From: Mucilaginibacter sp.
Lineage (GTDB): Bacteria > Bacteroidota > Bacteroidia > Sphingobacteriales > Sphingobacteriaceae
Assembly (NCBI RefSeq): GCF_025359345.1
Contig: NZ_JANYGQ010000025.1
Coordinates: forward strand, 233,422 to 297,421
DNA: 64,000 nt
Direction of reading: 5' to 3'
In this document: one piece after another, positions 33,564-42,671 of the stretch
How positions within the stretch are numbered: the stretch's first letter is position 1
How the letters are laid out: every line of letters begins with the position of its first letter
Notes under the pieces: model-generated
What the model saw: the letters and a program-made list of their open reading frames with translations, nothing else
What the model was told of the DNA's origin: nothing
Database searches by the model: none
Translations under genes and position numbers: made by a program

Positions 33564-34183
33564 ACGTGAAGCGGTTAATTTTTGAGGGCGAAGGTGTAAC
33601 ACTCGACTTTAAAAAAACCATTACCAGCTGCGAGAAAATCGCCCGCACCATGGTTAGCTATGCCAACAACAGGGGCGGCAAGCTGCTGATTGGCGTAGCG
33701 GATGACGGCACCATAAAAGGTGTAAAATCAGAAGATGAGGAGCGCTACATGATAACTAAAGCAGCGCATCTGTTCGCCAGGCCAGCACTTGAGCCTGTGT
33801 TTGAAGAAGTTTATGTTGATGATAAGCTGGTGCTGGTAGTTGATATTGCTGAAAGTACCATAAAACCACATTACGCATTGGCTGAGGACGGTAAATGGTG
33901 GGTTTACGTTAGGGTGAAAGACAAGAGCGTACTGGCCAGCAAAATTGTTGTTGACGTGCTCAAACGATCATCTGGCGACGAGGGCGTCCTGATAGAATAC
34001 TCCACCAACGAAAAAGCACTGCTTCAATACCTTGAAACTACTGCCCGTATCACCATAAAAGAATGTTGCGATTTGCTAAAGATTGGCAGGCGTAAAGCCC
34101 AAAAGCTATTGGTTGATCTAATCCTTTCGGGTATCATCAGGATAAACACGACTGAGAAAGAAGAGTTCTACACAGCGGCTTAA
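33560..34183 (+). CDS. AlbA_2 (Schlafen AAA_4-like) domain protein with HTH tail
   Basis: 207 residues. The AlbA_2/divergent AAA_4 core (about residues 8-130) has the hallmarks EGEGVTLDFKKTITS, ISYANNRGG-type motif (here VSYANNRGGKLLIGVADDG), and the strand KPHYALAEDGKWWVYVRV. A C-terminal winged helix follows (about 145-205, ARITIKECCDLLKIGRRKAQKLL). Such proteins bind nucleic acid and act as regulators. It overlaps the upstream GNAT gene by 4 bases. The pairing of a GNAT enzyme with a DNA-binding-like protein could mean the second regulates the operon; that is inference. Confidence 0.85.
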   Translation: MNVKRLIFEGEGVTLDFKKTITSCEKIARTMVSYANNRGGKLLIGVADDGTIKGVKSEDEERYMITKAAHLFARPALEPVFEEVYVDDKLVLVVDIAESTIKPHYALAEDGKWWVYVRVKDKSVLASKIVVDVLKRSSGDEGVLIEYSTNEKALLQYLETTARITIKECCDLLKIGRRKAQKLLVDLILSGIIRINTTEKEEFYTAA

Positions 34184-34307
34184 ATCAAAATTCAAGGAGC
34201 AACGTCAGCATACTGAGAAATGAATAATAATGAAATTCTTTTCTCATGGCAATTTTTGAATAATAAGTATGTACTAACTTAGCCTCAAATCTTCGAGGCT
34301 TTCATTG

Positions 34308-35684
34308 ATGACCTTTTTTACCAAGTATAAACCGCATTATCGCACTAATCTTGTGCTAGCTTTACCCGTTGTAATATCACAAGTGGGCCATACACTGGTG
34401 CAATTTGCTGACAGTGTAATTATCGGGCACTTTGCTGGCACTATCAGCCTTGCAGCTGTTGCTCTTGGCAGCAACATATTTATTATTGTGATGGTAATAG
34501 GGCTCGGTATATCCTATGGATCAACCCCGCTTATTGCGCAGCTTAACGGACGCAACGATTACGATGAGTGCGGCAAGCTGCTTTCGAACAGCCTGTTAAT
34601 AAATTTAATTACAGGAATATTACTTTTTACGGCTACAGCCTTGTCGTCGGCATTTCTACTGCAGCACCTGCACCAAACTCCGGAGGTTGTACGGCAGGCC
34701 AAACCGTTTTTAATGTTGTTGGGCTTGTCCGTTATCCCAATGCTGATATTTAATACTTTTAAGCAGTTTGCAGAAGGCTTGGGCTTTACCAAACAAGCTA
34801 TGCTTATCTCAGTATGGGGCAATGTCCTGAATATAATTTTAGGAGTCATTTTTGTAAAGGGCCTTTTTGGCGTACACCCAATGGGAGTTAAAGGCGTTGG
34901 TTACAGTACACTGATAGACCGAAGTATTATGGCAATTGCCATGAGTTTGTATATTTTTAAATCCACACGTTTTAAAACGTATTTAAACAGTTTTTCCATT
35001 ATACGTGTGAGTCGTAAACGCTGTATGCAAATATTGAGGATAGGCGCGCCGGTGGCATTGCAATATGCCTTCGAAATCAGTGCTTTCAGCGGTGCAGGCA
35101 TATTGATTGGTACAATTGGTTACCATCAGCAAGCCGCCCACCAAATAGCACTTAATATGGCCGGCATTACTTACATGATGGCCAGCGGCCTTTCGGCTGC
35201 TGCGGCAATTAAGTCCGGAAATTATTTCGGTGTTAAGGACCACCGTACTTTAAGGGATTCGGCGATATCAAACTACCATATAGTGATCGCATTTATGTTC
35301 GTAACAGCTTTTATTTTTACGCTTGGGAATCATATATTACCATGGATGTATACTACAGACAAAGTAGTAATAGATATTGCAGCACAGCTACTTATAATAG
35401 CCGCACTGTTCCAGTTGTTTGACGGCACCCAGGTTGTTGGCTTAGGCATACTGCGTGGCATGGGCGACGTGAATGTGCCCACGGCTATAACATTTATTGC
35501 ATATTGGGTAGTAGGTTTACCGGTTGGTTATTTGCTGGGGATGCCGCTTCATCTAGGCGTTAATGGTATTTGGTTCGGATTGGTGCTTGGCCTGGCGGTA
35601 TCCGCTATCCTGCTATTTTTACGTTTTCAATTTATAAGCAAAAAACACCGGGATAAAACCATTGCAATTATTGCCCAGGATTAA
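34308..35684 (+). CDS. MATE family efflux transporter
   Basis: 458 residues, about 12 membrane helices in two halves. The N-half has LPVVISQVGHTLVQFADSVIIGHFAG and SNIFIIVMVIGLGISYGSTPLIAQ; the C-half has RIGAPVALQYAFEISAF and the loop FDGTQVVGLGILRGMGDVNVPT. These are typical of MATE cation-coupled exporters of drugs and organic cations. The frame has a TTG one codon earlier (34305), but the ATG at 34308 is the better start. Its stop codon overlaps that of the opposing GH95-like gene by 4 bases, with no terminator between. Confidence 0.92.
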   Translation: MTFFTKYKPHYRTNLVLALPVVISQVGHTLVQFADSVIIGHFAGTISLAAVALGSNIFIIVMVIGLGISYGSTPLIAQLNGRNDYDECGKLLSNSLLINLITGILLFTATALSSAFLLQHLHQTPEVVRQAKPFLMLLGLSVIPMLIFNTFKQFAEGLGFTKQAMLISVWGNVLNIILGVIFVKGLFGVHPMGVKGVGYSTLIDRSIMAIAMSLYIFKSTRFKTYLNSFSIIRVSRKRCMQILRIGAPVALQYAFEISAFSGAGILIGTIGYHQQAAHQIALNMAGITYMMASGLSAAAAIKSGNYFGVKDHRTLRDSAISNYHIVIAFMFVTAFIFTLGNHILPWMYTTDKVVIDIAAQLLIIAALFQLFDGTQVVGLGILRGMGDVNVPTAITFIAYWVVGLPVGYLLGMPLHLGVNGIWFGLVLGLAVSAILLFLRFQFISKKHRDKTIAIIAQD

Positions 35685-37978
35685 TCATAGCCATTATTTA
35701 TGGTGATTTCGCCTTTAGCTTTAAAATTTAATGTAAGGTAGCCAGTCGGGCCGTTTGTTATCTCAACTCCTTTTTTCGACAGTATAACGTGGGTTCTGAA
35801 TGGCAATTTAAGTTTCGTTATACCGCCCTTTTCCGACGATATCTTTACTTCGGTTACTTGGGCATCTGCTTTTTTAGCGCTTACCAAAAATGCCCCCTCG
35901 GCTCTTAACGTTTTAAAGGAAATATCTTTCCAACTGTCAGGAACCGCCGGGAAAACCTCTATAAACCCAGCGTAGCTTTGCAGCAGCATTTCCTGCAGGC
36001 CTGATGCGAAAGCAAAATTCCCCTCCAGCGTAAAAGGCCTGTAGGTAAATTTTGACAGCCCCGATTTTGTTTGGTCGCCGTTTAGGTGAAAGCTGTTTAC
36101 AGAACAAAACGCTTTTGCAAAAATACCTAATGCATCGGCAGCTCCTGCCCCATCTTTTGCACGGGCCTTCAAACTGCCGAGCCAGGCATAAGAATAGCCG
36201 CACCAATATGCCGGGCCGATGCTATCCAATTGATGGATGGTGTTCTTAATTATCTTTTGTGATCTCGGCCCGTCCTCCCATTTTATTAGACCTAACGGAT
36301 AGATTGACATAGCATGAGAAAAATGCCTGTGCGATTGATTATAGGCCATGGTTGGCGCAAACTTCAGTTCATTATTTGCTGTAAGGGCAAAATCACCCAA
36401 TTCAAGGGATATTTTACGCCAGTGGGCGGCTTCTGCGTTTTGTCCAAGTTCCGTTGCCAGCTCGGCCGCAGCTCGGAATGTAAATTTCATTAGCGACAGA
36501 TCGTAGTTAGTATTTTGAGGAAACCAGGCACTTAATGAATTGTCGTTAATTTCCGGGCTCGAGCTCATGGGCAATTGGCGTTTACCATCTTTACCGGTAA
36601 CTGTTAGGTGTTCCAGAAAAGTTGCGGCGTCCTTAATCCATGGATAAGCCCTGTTTTTTAAAAACTGCCTGTCCATGCTATAACGCCACTGCAGGTAATA
36701 ATGCTGGCCCAGCCATGACGACACTGTGGGAGATAGCGAATACTGTATCCACCCACCCATCTCGATACCATCGAGGGTGGTTACACCGGGCACAGCAAGA
36801 CCCGGTTCATTAAAATACATTTTGGTATACCGTTTATAATCGGCTTTATTGGCATCCAGGTGATTGAGGTAACCCATGCCCTCTTTCAAATGATTGCTGC
36901 TGTATGATGGCCAATAGCTAAGCTGGGTATTTAAATCGTGGTGATAATCGCCCTTCCAGGGTGGGATACGGCCGTTGTCGGCAGTCCATACTGCCTGCAG
37001 TGAAATTGGCGGCGCATCGGCTCGGGCCGCCGAACCAAATTTATACTGTTCAAGGTACCATTGCTTTTCGAGCAAACTGTCAGGAACATGAATGGCAGAT
37101 TTGCTCCAAAACTTTCCCCACCATGACTGATGGCCGGAAAAATCATCTTTAAAGCTATGTTGTAAAGCTTGTTCGGTCAGTACCGATGCTAGTGGATTTA
37201 CTTTTTTATCGGCTTTTTGCGAAGATATGCTCCAAACACCTTCAACACTGTTACCAATTCTTTTCCACCGCACGTTAACTTCATATTCAAAACCACCCCA
37301 TCCTTGCTGCTCGTAAGTAATGCTGTTTCCCTGTCGTTTTACTGTACCCTGCTTGTACCCCAATTTGGATAAATCATCCCCAACCAGCGAATTTACCTCG
37401 CCTTTTGTCGGTGGGGCCTGGTATAAAGGCGGTACTATTTTAGGAACGAAATCTAACGGCACGTTTTCAAATCTGAACCAGCCAACGGGGTTCGTAGCGT
37501 TTACATAAGTTTTTAATGTAGTGCCATCTATCCATTTTACTTCACAAAGCGCATTGTTTATTGAAAGATGTACCGATTTAACTTTTCCCCACGCTTTGGT
37601 ATCAAACTCGAGCCCTGCGCCAGGTATTTTTGACGGTGCCGGTTCATTGTCGTAAGGCTCGTCGAAATATTTTTGTACCTGCTCATAGTTCGTTTTTTGC
37701 ACAACCTGTTCGTGCACCCATTGGTAACTGAATTCTTTCCGGTGCAGACCTTTCATTGGGCGTTCGTCCCAGAGATCAGCCCTATCCAGCGAGAAGCGCA
37801 AGTGGTTTTGTTTTTGCCAGATGAGCGCGCCCAATGTGCCGTTACCCAGGGGAATACCCTCGTCCCACCGGGCTGCAAGAGAATCAAATTTTAGGTCGTG
37901 AACTCCAGGCTGGGCAATTCCACTCGCGTGGGCGAACGTTAAAACTGCAACAACAATCAGTTTAATAAATTTATGCAT
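35681..37978 (-). CDS. Secreted GH95-like glycoside hydrolase
   Basis: 765 residues. A signal peptide of about 22 residues (ending GIAQ) is followed by a beta domain with IPLGNGTLGALIWQ and FSLDRADLWDERP. The (alpha/alpha)6 region contains SPEINDNSLSAWF, GYSYAWLGSLKARAKDG and FTLEGNFAFASGLQEMLLQS, and a C-terminal beta domain follows. This is the layout of GH95 alpha-L-fucosidases/galactosidases, though the sequence is divergent from the best-known members. It probably cleaves a terminal deoxyhexose or hexose from an external glycan. No SusCD pair adjoins it; a histone-deacetylase-like gene is immediately upstream. Its stop overlaps the MATE stop. Confidence 0.75.
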   Translation of the reverse strand: MHKFIKLIVVAVLTFAHASGIAQPGVHDLKFDSLAARWDEGIPLGNGTLGALIWQKQNHLRFSLDRADLWDERPMKGLHRKEFSYQWVHEQVVQKTNYEQVQKYFDEPYDNEPAPSKIPGAGLEFDTKAWGKVKSVHLSINNALCEVKWIDGTTLKTYVNATNPVGWFRFENVPLDFVPKIVPPLYQAPPTKGEVNSLVGDDLSKLGYKQGTVKRQGNSITYEQQGWGGFEYEVNVRWKRIGNSVEGVWSISSQKADKKVNPLASVLTEQALQHSFKDDFSGHQSWWGKFWSKSAIHVPDSLLEKQWYLEQYKFGSAARADAPPISLQAVWTADNGRIPPWKGDYHHDLNTQLSYWPSYSSNHLKEGMGYLNHLDANKADYKRYTKMYFNEPGLAVPGVTTLDGIEMGGWIQYSLSPTVSSWLGQHYYLQWRYSMDRQFLKNRAYPWIKDAATFLEHLTVTGKDGKRQLPMSSSPEINDNSLSAWFPQNTNYDLSLMKFTFRAAAELATELGQNAEAAHWRKISLELGDFALTANNELKFAPTMAYNQSHRHFSHAMSIYPLGLIKWEDGPRSQKIIKNTIHQLDSIGPAYWCGYSYAWLGSLKARAKDGAGAADALGIFAKAFCSVNSFHLNGDQTKSGLSKFTYRPFTLEGNFAFASGLQEMLLQSYAGFIEVFPAVPDSWKDISFKTLRAEGAFLVSAKKADAQVTEVKISSEKGGITKLKLPFRTHVILSKKGVEITNGPTGYLTLNFKAKGEITINNGYD

Positions 37979-38005
37979 TGTATTGTAAGTATGTTAGTTG
38001 TGTGT

Positions 38006-38914
38006 TTAAAAATACATTTCACCCGCCAGCCTGTAAGTATTGCAATGTGCGTTTACAATATCCTTGATGTCCGGCGAATATCCGCCACCCATGCTCACCT
38101 GCACTGGTATTTTATTGGTTATACATTGCTCGAAAACAAACCGGTCCCGTTCTTTACAACCCTCAATTGTCAATGCCATCTTACCCAATTTGTCGGATGA
38201 CAACACATCCACGCCAGCAAGGTAAAATATAAAATCTGGTTTTTGCCTGCTTATCAAATCGGGCAGCGTTTGTTTTAGCAAATGCAAATACTCTTCATCT
38301 GTCACACCATCCGGCAGTGCAATGTCCAAGTCAGATTGCTCTTTCCGGAATGGGAAGTTATTGGCACCATGCATCGAAAATGTAAACACATTTGGATCAC
38401 CGGCGAATATCTGGGCCGTGCCATTTCCCTGGTGCACATCTAAATCTATTATTAAGACAGAAGAGGCCAATTTGTTATTTAACAGGTAATTAGCCGCAAT
38501 CGCCTGATCGTTTAACAGGCAAAAACCTTCGCCCCAGTTTGTGCCAGCATGATGGGTACCGCCGGCAATGCTAAAGGCAATTCCAAATTCTCTTGCGTAG
38601 TGGCAGCCATCGATTGTGCCCTTTGCTATCCGTATTTCGCGCTCGATTAGGCTAGCCGACAATGGAAAGCCCGTCCGCCTTTGTTCGCGCGGCGGAAGGG
38701 TTAAATCGCGCAGCCGTTCCCAGTAGGTTTCATTGTGTGTCCACAGAATAACTTGTTCATCAAGTAGCCCTGGCGAAAATAAATTACCAGCTTCAATAAG
38801 TCCCTCATGCAGCAACTGTCCGGGTATCAGCTCGTATTTCAGCATCGGGAAACGATGGCCTTCTGGTAAAGGATGTGCATAAATCGGATCGTAAGCTATT
38901 TTTAAATTGGTCAT
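38006..38914 (-). CDS. Histone deacetylase family protein
   Basis: 302 residues with the arginase/deacetylase fold. The catalytic histidine pair is in IAGGTHHAGTNWGEGFCLLND (His121/122), and the zinc ligands are in IIDLDVHQGNG (Asp159, His161) and YLAGVDVLSSD. Bacterial members deacetylate acetyl-polyamines or other amides, not histones. The ATG at 38914 starts the family N-terminus MTNLKIAYDP; the longer reading from 38944 enters a GTCATT repeat tract and is unlikely. It is just upstream of the GH95-like gene (27 bases), so they may form an operon. Substrate unknown. Confidence 0.88.
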   Translation of the reverse strand: MTNLKIAYDPIYAHPLPEGHRFPMLKYELIPGQLLHEGLIEAGNLFSPGLLDEQVILWTHNETYWERLRDLTLPPREQRRTGFPLSASLIEREIRIAKGTIDGCHYAREFGIAFSIAGGTHHAGTNWGEGFCLLNDQAIAANYLLNNKLASSVLIIDLDVHQGNGTAQIFAGDPNVFTFSMHGANNFPFRKEQSDLDIALPDGVTDEEYLHLLKQTLPDLISRQKPDFIFYLAGVDVLSSDKLGKMALTIEGCKERDRFVFEQCITNKIPVQVSMGGGYSPDIKDIVNAHCNTYRLAGEMYF

Positions 38915-39286
38915 AAATAATTTCGCTGCGCTGTCATTGGTCATTCAACCCGGTTTACGTAAGCCTTACCTGAACGCCAACATTATCTGCTGATTAGCGG
39001 ACAATATTATACCATCAGTTGTTATAATAACCCAAAAAACGTTGCTGTTCACAGTGAAACATATAGAACAGGGTGGAACAATAAAATGTCGATACACTTC
39101 GTCAAAAAGTTCATTCATGGGCCAGATAAGTTGTTTTTGAGTTTTAATACATCGTCAAAAACGCAAATATTACTGACAAAACTGTGTCAGTATTTCTTCA
39201 TTTTTATTTCCGAAATTTGCAGCTCCATAATAACCGACAGGTAAAAAGTCGCATACCCATTAATAAATCAATGTTGTTTATTCCCT
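38915..39286. other. Intergenic region with a short palindrome
   Basis: A 372-base gap between kynU and the deacetylase gene. TACTGACA and TGTCAGTA (39171-39178 and 39185-39192, spacer AAACTG) form a perfect palindrome 260 bases upstream of the deacetylase start. This may be an operator or the kynU terminator stem. A GTCATT-type tract ends the gap at 38925-38944. A 50-codon frame on the minus strand (38966-39118) has no convincing features. Confidence 0.45.
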
Positions 39287-40567
39287 TTACAACTTCACTC
39301 CCTCACTCAATATCTGCCCAAATTCAAATACCTGTTTAAAACTGTTATACAACGGCACAGGGCTTATGCGGATAACATTTGGTTCGCGCCAGTCGCCTAT
39401 TATGCCGTTATCGGTTAGATAATTGAAAGTGGCTTTGGCGTTTTGTTTGCAAACTATGGAAAGCTGGCAGCCGCGGTCCTGTTTATTTGGGGGAGTAATG
39501 ATCTTAAAAAGCTCGTCGCCGTTAGCTTGGTTAACTTCGTTTATAATGAACTCCAAATAAGCCGTCAGGAGCTCGCTTTTTTTTCGGAGAGGTTCTATGC
39601 CGCCTGCTTGTTCAAAAATGTCCAGGGCGGCTTTATGCAGCGCCAGGAGCATTATTGGACTGGTGCTTACCTGCCATCCTGCGGCGCCGCGGTCGGCTTC
39701 AAATACCGGCGGCATTAAAAAACGACGATCTTCGCGGTGGCCCCACCAACCGGCAAAACGGTCCAACGAATTATCGCTAAAGTGCTTTTCATTCACAAAT
39801 GCTCCACTTATTCCTCCTGGCCCCGAGTTCATATACTTGTACGAGCACCAGCAGGCAAAATCCACATCCCAATCGTGTAACTTCAAAATCACGTTGCCCG
39901 CGGCGTGTGCCAAATCAAAACCGGCGATGGCGCCAATATCATGGCTAGCCCTGGTTATCGCAGCCATATCAAAACACTGACCGGTATAATAGTTTATGCC
40001 ACCAAATAACACCAGTGCAAGTTCGTCTTTATTATCGGCGATCGTTTTAAGTATTTCTTCAGTCCGTAAAGTATCTTCTCCCGGGCGTGGAAATTGTTCA
40101 ATAATTGCGTCTTTGGGGTCATAACCATGAAACCTGACCTGGCTGGCTAAAGCATACTGGTCGGACGGAAAAGCGCCGCCTTCCATTAATATTTTAAAAC
40201 GCTTTTGTGTTGGTTTATAGAAACTTACCAAAAGTAAATGAAGGTTTACTGTAAGCGAATTCATAATGGTTATTTCTTCGCTTTTTGCGCCGACAATACC
40301 CGCAAGTGTGCCGGTAAGTTGTTTATGATAACCAAGCCATGGGTCATCTCCGGCGAAAAAACCTTCAATCGCCAGGTCTTGCCAGTTACCCATTTGTTCA
40401 TTAATATACTGCCGCGCAGTTACAGGCTGCAACCCTAATGAGTTACCGCAAAAATAAATCGCGTCCTTCCCATTGTGTTTCGGCGCAAGAAATTTACCCT
40501 GAAAATCTTTTAGCGGATCCTGCTCATCCAATTGGGTGGCATACTCCAAAGTGTTTTGGAAATTCAT
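39287..40567 (-). CDS. kynU: Kynureninase
   Basis: 426 residues of the PLP-dependent fold-type I class. It hydrolyses kynurenine (or 3-hydroxykynurenine) to anthranilate and alanine in tryptophan breakdown. The PLP lysine Lys244 lies in CWCSYKYMNSGPGG, with the acid-histidine pair FDLAHAAGN (Asp218, His221) and the N-terminal YFCGNSLGLQP. No other kynurenine-pathway gene is in the window. It starts 35 bases after the 3-methyladenine glycosylase stop and so may be the last gene of the msrC operon. A TAATATTG box 4 nt before its ATG could also give it a leaderless transcript of its own. Confidence 0.94.
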   Translation of the reverse strand: MNFQNTLEYATQLDEQDPLKDFQGKFLAPKHNGKDAIYFCGNSLGLQPVTARQYINEQMGNWQDLAIEGFFAGDDPWLGYHKQLTGTLAGIVGAKSEEITIMNSLTVNLHLLLVSFYKPTQKRFKILMEGGAFPSDQYALASQVRFHGYDPKDAIIEQFPRPGEDTLRTEEILKTIADNKDELALVLFGGINYYTGQCFDMAAITRASHDIGAIAGFDLAHAAGNVILKLHDWDVDFACWCSYKYMNSGPGGISGAFVNEKHFSDNSLDRFAGWWGHREDRRFLMPPVFEADRGAAGWQVSTSPIMLLALHKAALDIFEQAGGIEPLRKKSELLTAYLEFIINEVNQANGDELFKIITPPNKQDRGCQLSIVCKQNAKATFNYLTDNGIIGDWREPNVIRISPVPLYNSFKQVFEFGQILSEGVKL

Positions 40568-40601
40568 GTGCCAATATTACAAAAAACCAAACAGAGATGA
40601 T

Positions 40602-41204
40602 TTATTTGTTGGGTTTGCTGACGTAAATATTCCCTTTTACATAAAAACGATAAGGCAGCAACGCATCTTCACCGGCGTAGTCAACGCCCACACGCGGCAC
40701 GGCTGCAACATTTTCATCAGGGAAAGTTAATCCCCTGTCCTCGATCCAAATGGTATCGCTCTGCAGGCTACAGGCATTTATAGCACGCGAGATTCCCAGT
40801 GCTTTTGCAACCGAGCCCGGCCCCATAGTAATGGTTGGTTTAACAACCGGCATGTTGCGCCTAACCTGCATTACTTCCAAACCTTCTGTTGGTTGGATGG
40901 CGCGGATTAGAATTGCGTTTGGGTTGCCTTCAACATTGGTAACGATATTAAACATCTCGTGAATACCGTAACAAAGATAAACGTAAGCAATTCCACCGGC
41001 CTTGTACATTGTTTTTGTTCTGGGGGTAAGCCGGTTGCCATAAGCGTGTGAAGCTCTGTCAATAACGCCGTTATAGGCTTCTGTTTCAACAATATAACCG
41101 CCGGTAATTACACAGTCGATACAGGTAAATAAATACTTACCGATCAGGTCGCGACTTAAAGCAACCACATCCGGGTTATGGTAATAGGTTGCGGGTAACT
41201 TCAT
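40602..41204 (-). CDS. mpg: DNA-3-methyladenine glycosylase (AAG/MPG type)
   Basis: 200 residues of the alkyladenine glycosylase family. It excises alkylated purines and hypoxanthine in base-excision repair. Motifs are SRDLIGKYLFTCID, VETEAYNGVIDRASHAYGNRLTPRTKTMY with the catalytic glutamate in ETEAY, YVYLCYGIHEMFNIV, and TMGPGSVAKALGIS. It overlaps the upstream alpha/beta-hydrolase by 4 bases (41201-41204), so the two are translationally coupled. Confidence 0.94.
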   Translation of the reverse strand: MKLPATYYHNPDVVALSRDLIGKYLFTCIDCVITGGYIVETEAYNGVIDRASHAYGNRLTPRTKTMYKAGGIAYVYLCYGIHEMFNIVTNVEGNPNAILIRAIQPTEGLEVMQVRRNMPVVKPTITMGPGSVAKALGISRAINACSLQSDTIWIEDRGLTFPDENVAAVPRVGVDYAGEDALLPYRFYVKGNIYVSKPNK

Positions 41205-41848
41205 TCTGCGAGGATATCTTTTAGTATTTTACTGATCTCATCCGCCCGGTTAAATATCATAATATGGGTACCGCCCTTTACTATAATCGCGTCCCTTATT
41301 CGCCGGTAATCAAAAACATGATCCTTATTACCGGTAATGGTGCATACATTTTGCGGGATGATTTTATTATTCCAGGTCACCGTTGCTCCCATAGCCCATT
41401 TTACAAATCCTGGCGATGAGTTTTTTAACATATCATTAAACAGCCATTCATCGGCTTCATTCATTTTGCCAAATACAAACCTTATCATAAAACCCAATGA
41501 CGTTACCAGTTTTCCGGGGATTAATTTGTAAACAGGCAATATGCGAAATAGCGAGAAATACACAGGTGCTTCGTCAATTGTTTTAACGCTGGATATAAGG
41601 ATCGTTTTTTTGAGCGGCAGGATTTTGGAAATTTCAATGGCCAGCATTCCGCCTAACGAATTGCCGATAACCACCGATAATGGCGTTATATTGTATTGTA
41701 AGATAAGCTTTTGCGCGTAAGTTTTTAAAGTATCTGTTTTATCAGGTTCAAGCCAATCAACCTTAACAACATCATGGCCGCTTAAATCAATTTTGTTATA
41801 GGCCCTGCTGTCCGCACCAAGCCCGGGTATTACAAATATTTTGCTCAT
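41201..41848 (-). CDS. Alpha/beta hydrolase
   Basis: 215 residues. The nucleophile elbow is VIGNSLGGMLAIE, the acid and histidine are probably in ITGNKDHVFDYRRI and IVKGGTHIMIFN. It is a small single-domain esterase/lipase-like enzyme with unknown substrate. It overlaps msrC upstream (ATGA at 41845-41848) and the glycosylase downstream (41201-41204), so it is fixed in the middle of a three-gene coupled operon. It may remove an ester or thioester damage product; that is speculation from context. Confidence 0.88.
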   Translation of the reverse strand: MSKIFVIPGLGADSRAYNKIDLSGHDVVKVDWLEPDKTDTLKTYAQKLILQYNITPLSVVIGNSLGGMLAIEISKILPLKKTILISSVKTIDEAPVYFSLFRILPVYKLIPGKLVTSLGFMIRFVFGKMNEADEWLFNDMLKNSSPGFVKWAMGATVTWNNKIIPQNVCTITGNKDHVFDYRRIRDAIIVKGGTHIMIFNRADEISKILKDILAE

Positions 41849-42324
41849 TTAAAATTTACCAGCTCTATGATCTGCTGAAGATACACCGCGTCGGTTTCAT
41901 CAAACTGATCAAACGCCTCGCTGTCTACATCAAGCACAGCAACAACTTTGCCATCGTTAAACAACGGCAACACAATCTCCGATTTTGAAAGCGAACTGCA
42001 GGCAATATGACCAGGGAACGCATCAACATCGGGAACTATTAAGGTTTTTTCCTGCTGCCACGCGGCACCGCAAACTCCCCTGCCCAAACCAATACGTGTA
42101 CAAGCAACCAGCCCCTGGAATGGCCCAAGCACCAGTTCGTCGCCTTTAACCAGGTAAAATCCAACCCAAAACCATTTAAACTGCTCCTTTAATGCCGCAC
42201 AAACGTTGGCCAGGTTAGCTATCAAATCCGACTCGCCCGTTAACAGCGCTTCAATTTGCGGGATTAACGATTGGTATTGTTCTGCTTTATTGGTTGATGT
42301 GGTGATGTTTAAATCTTCTGCCAT
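41845..42324 (-). CDS. msrC: Free methionine-(R)-sulfoxide reductase (GAF domain)
   Basis: 159 residues forming one GAF domain. It reduces free methionine-R-sulfoxide using thioredoxin. The three cysteines of the family are visible in ACTRIGLGRGVCGAAW and HIACSSLSKSEIVLPL, with FYLVKGDELVLGPFQG before them. It is the first gene of the coupled set msrC-hydrolase-mpg. A -7 box TATTTTTG lies only 4 nt before its ATG (42329-42336), which would make the mRNA leaderless. Confidence 0.93.
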   Translation of the reverse strand: MAEDLNITTSTNKAEQYQSLIPQIEALLTGESDLIANLANVCAALKEQFKWFWVGFYLVKGDELVLGPFQGLVACTRIGLGRGVCGAAWQQEKTLIVPDVDAFPGHIACSSLSKSEIVLPLFNDGKVVAVLDVDSEAFDQFDETDAVYLQQIIELVNFK

Positions 42325-42328
42325 GGTA

Positions 42329-42336
42329 CAAAAATA
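42329..42336 (-). promoter_or_regulatory. -7 promoter box of the msrC operon
   Basis: On the minus strand TATTTTTG (exact TAnnTTTG) ends 4 nt before the msrC ATG. The distance predicts transcription starting at or near the A of the start codon. No good -33 TTG at 19 nt. Confidence 0.45.
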
Positions 42337-42422
42337 GACAAGCCCCGTTAAAAGTTAATAAGCCCAATCTCATATTTATTGTTTTATTTAGCAAAATAGC
42401 AATCCGTTGTTAAATTTATGCC

Positions 42423-42671
42423 ATGAGAATCATCGCTGAACTCCCCCATCCCGAATTCAAAATATCCATCCTCAATATGAACCGCAAGTTTATTGTTAAG
42501 ATAGAGCAGGGGAGCTATGAACAAACCTATAAAATTGCCGAAGCCGATTTGCTCGACGGTGTAAACAGTGTATTCGAATTGCTGGATGAAGAGTTTTTAA
42601 AAACCGTTGCCGCCAGGTTTACCGCGATGCGCTCGGATTTCAAGCAAACTTATAGTCGCTACAATTATTAG
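42423..42671 (+). CDS. Small conserved protein of unknown function
   Basis: 82 residues, mixed charge, no signal peptide. It begins MRIIAELPHPEFKISILNMN and ends in a Tyr-rich tail QTYSRYNY. The central acidic helix DLLDGVNSVFELLDEEF suggests a small alpha/beta fold. It is divergent from msrC with a 98-base shared promoter region, so it could be co-regulated. I do not recognise a named family. Confidence 0.65.
   Translation: MRIIAELPHPEFKISILNMNRKFIVKIEQGSYEQTYKIAEADLLDGVNSVFELLDEEFLKTVAARFTAMRSDFKQTYSRYNY

Noticed and set aside
38006..38914. Histone deacetylase as a sign of eukaryotic-type chromatin or transfer
   Set aside because: The fold is widespread in bacteria on acetyl-polyamine and other amides; nothing else suggests transfer.
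38966..39118. A 50-codon frame on the minus strand beginning MNELFDEVY
   Set aside because: No signal peptide, membrane segment or family motif and no promoter ahead of it; the resemblance to a PAS start is too weak.
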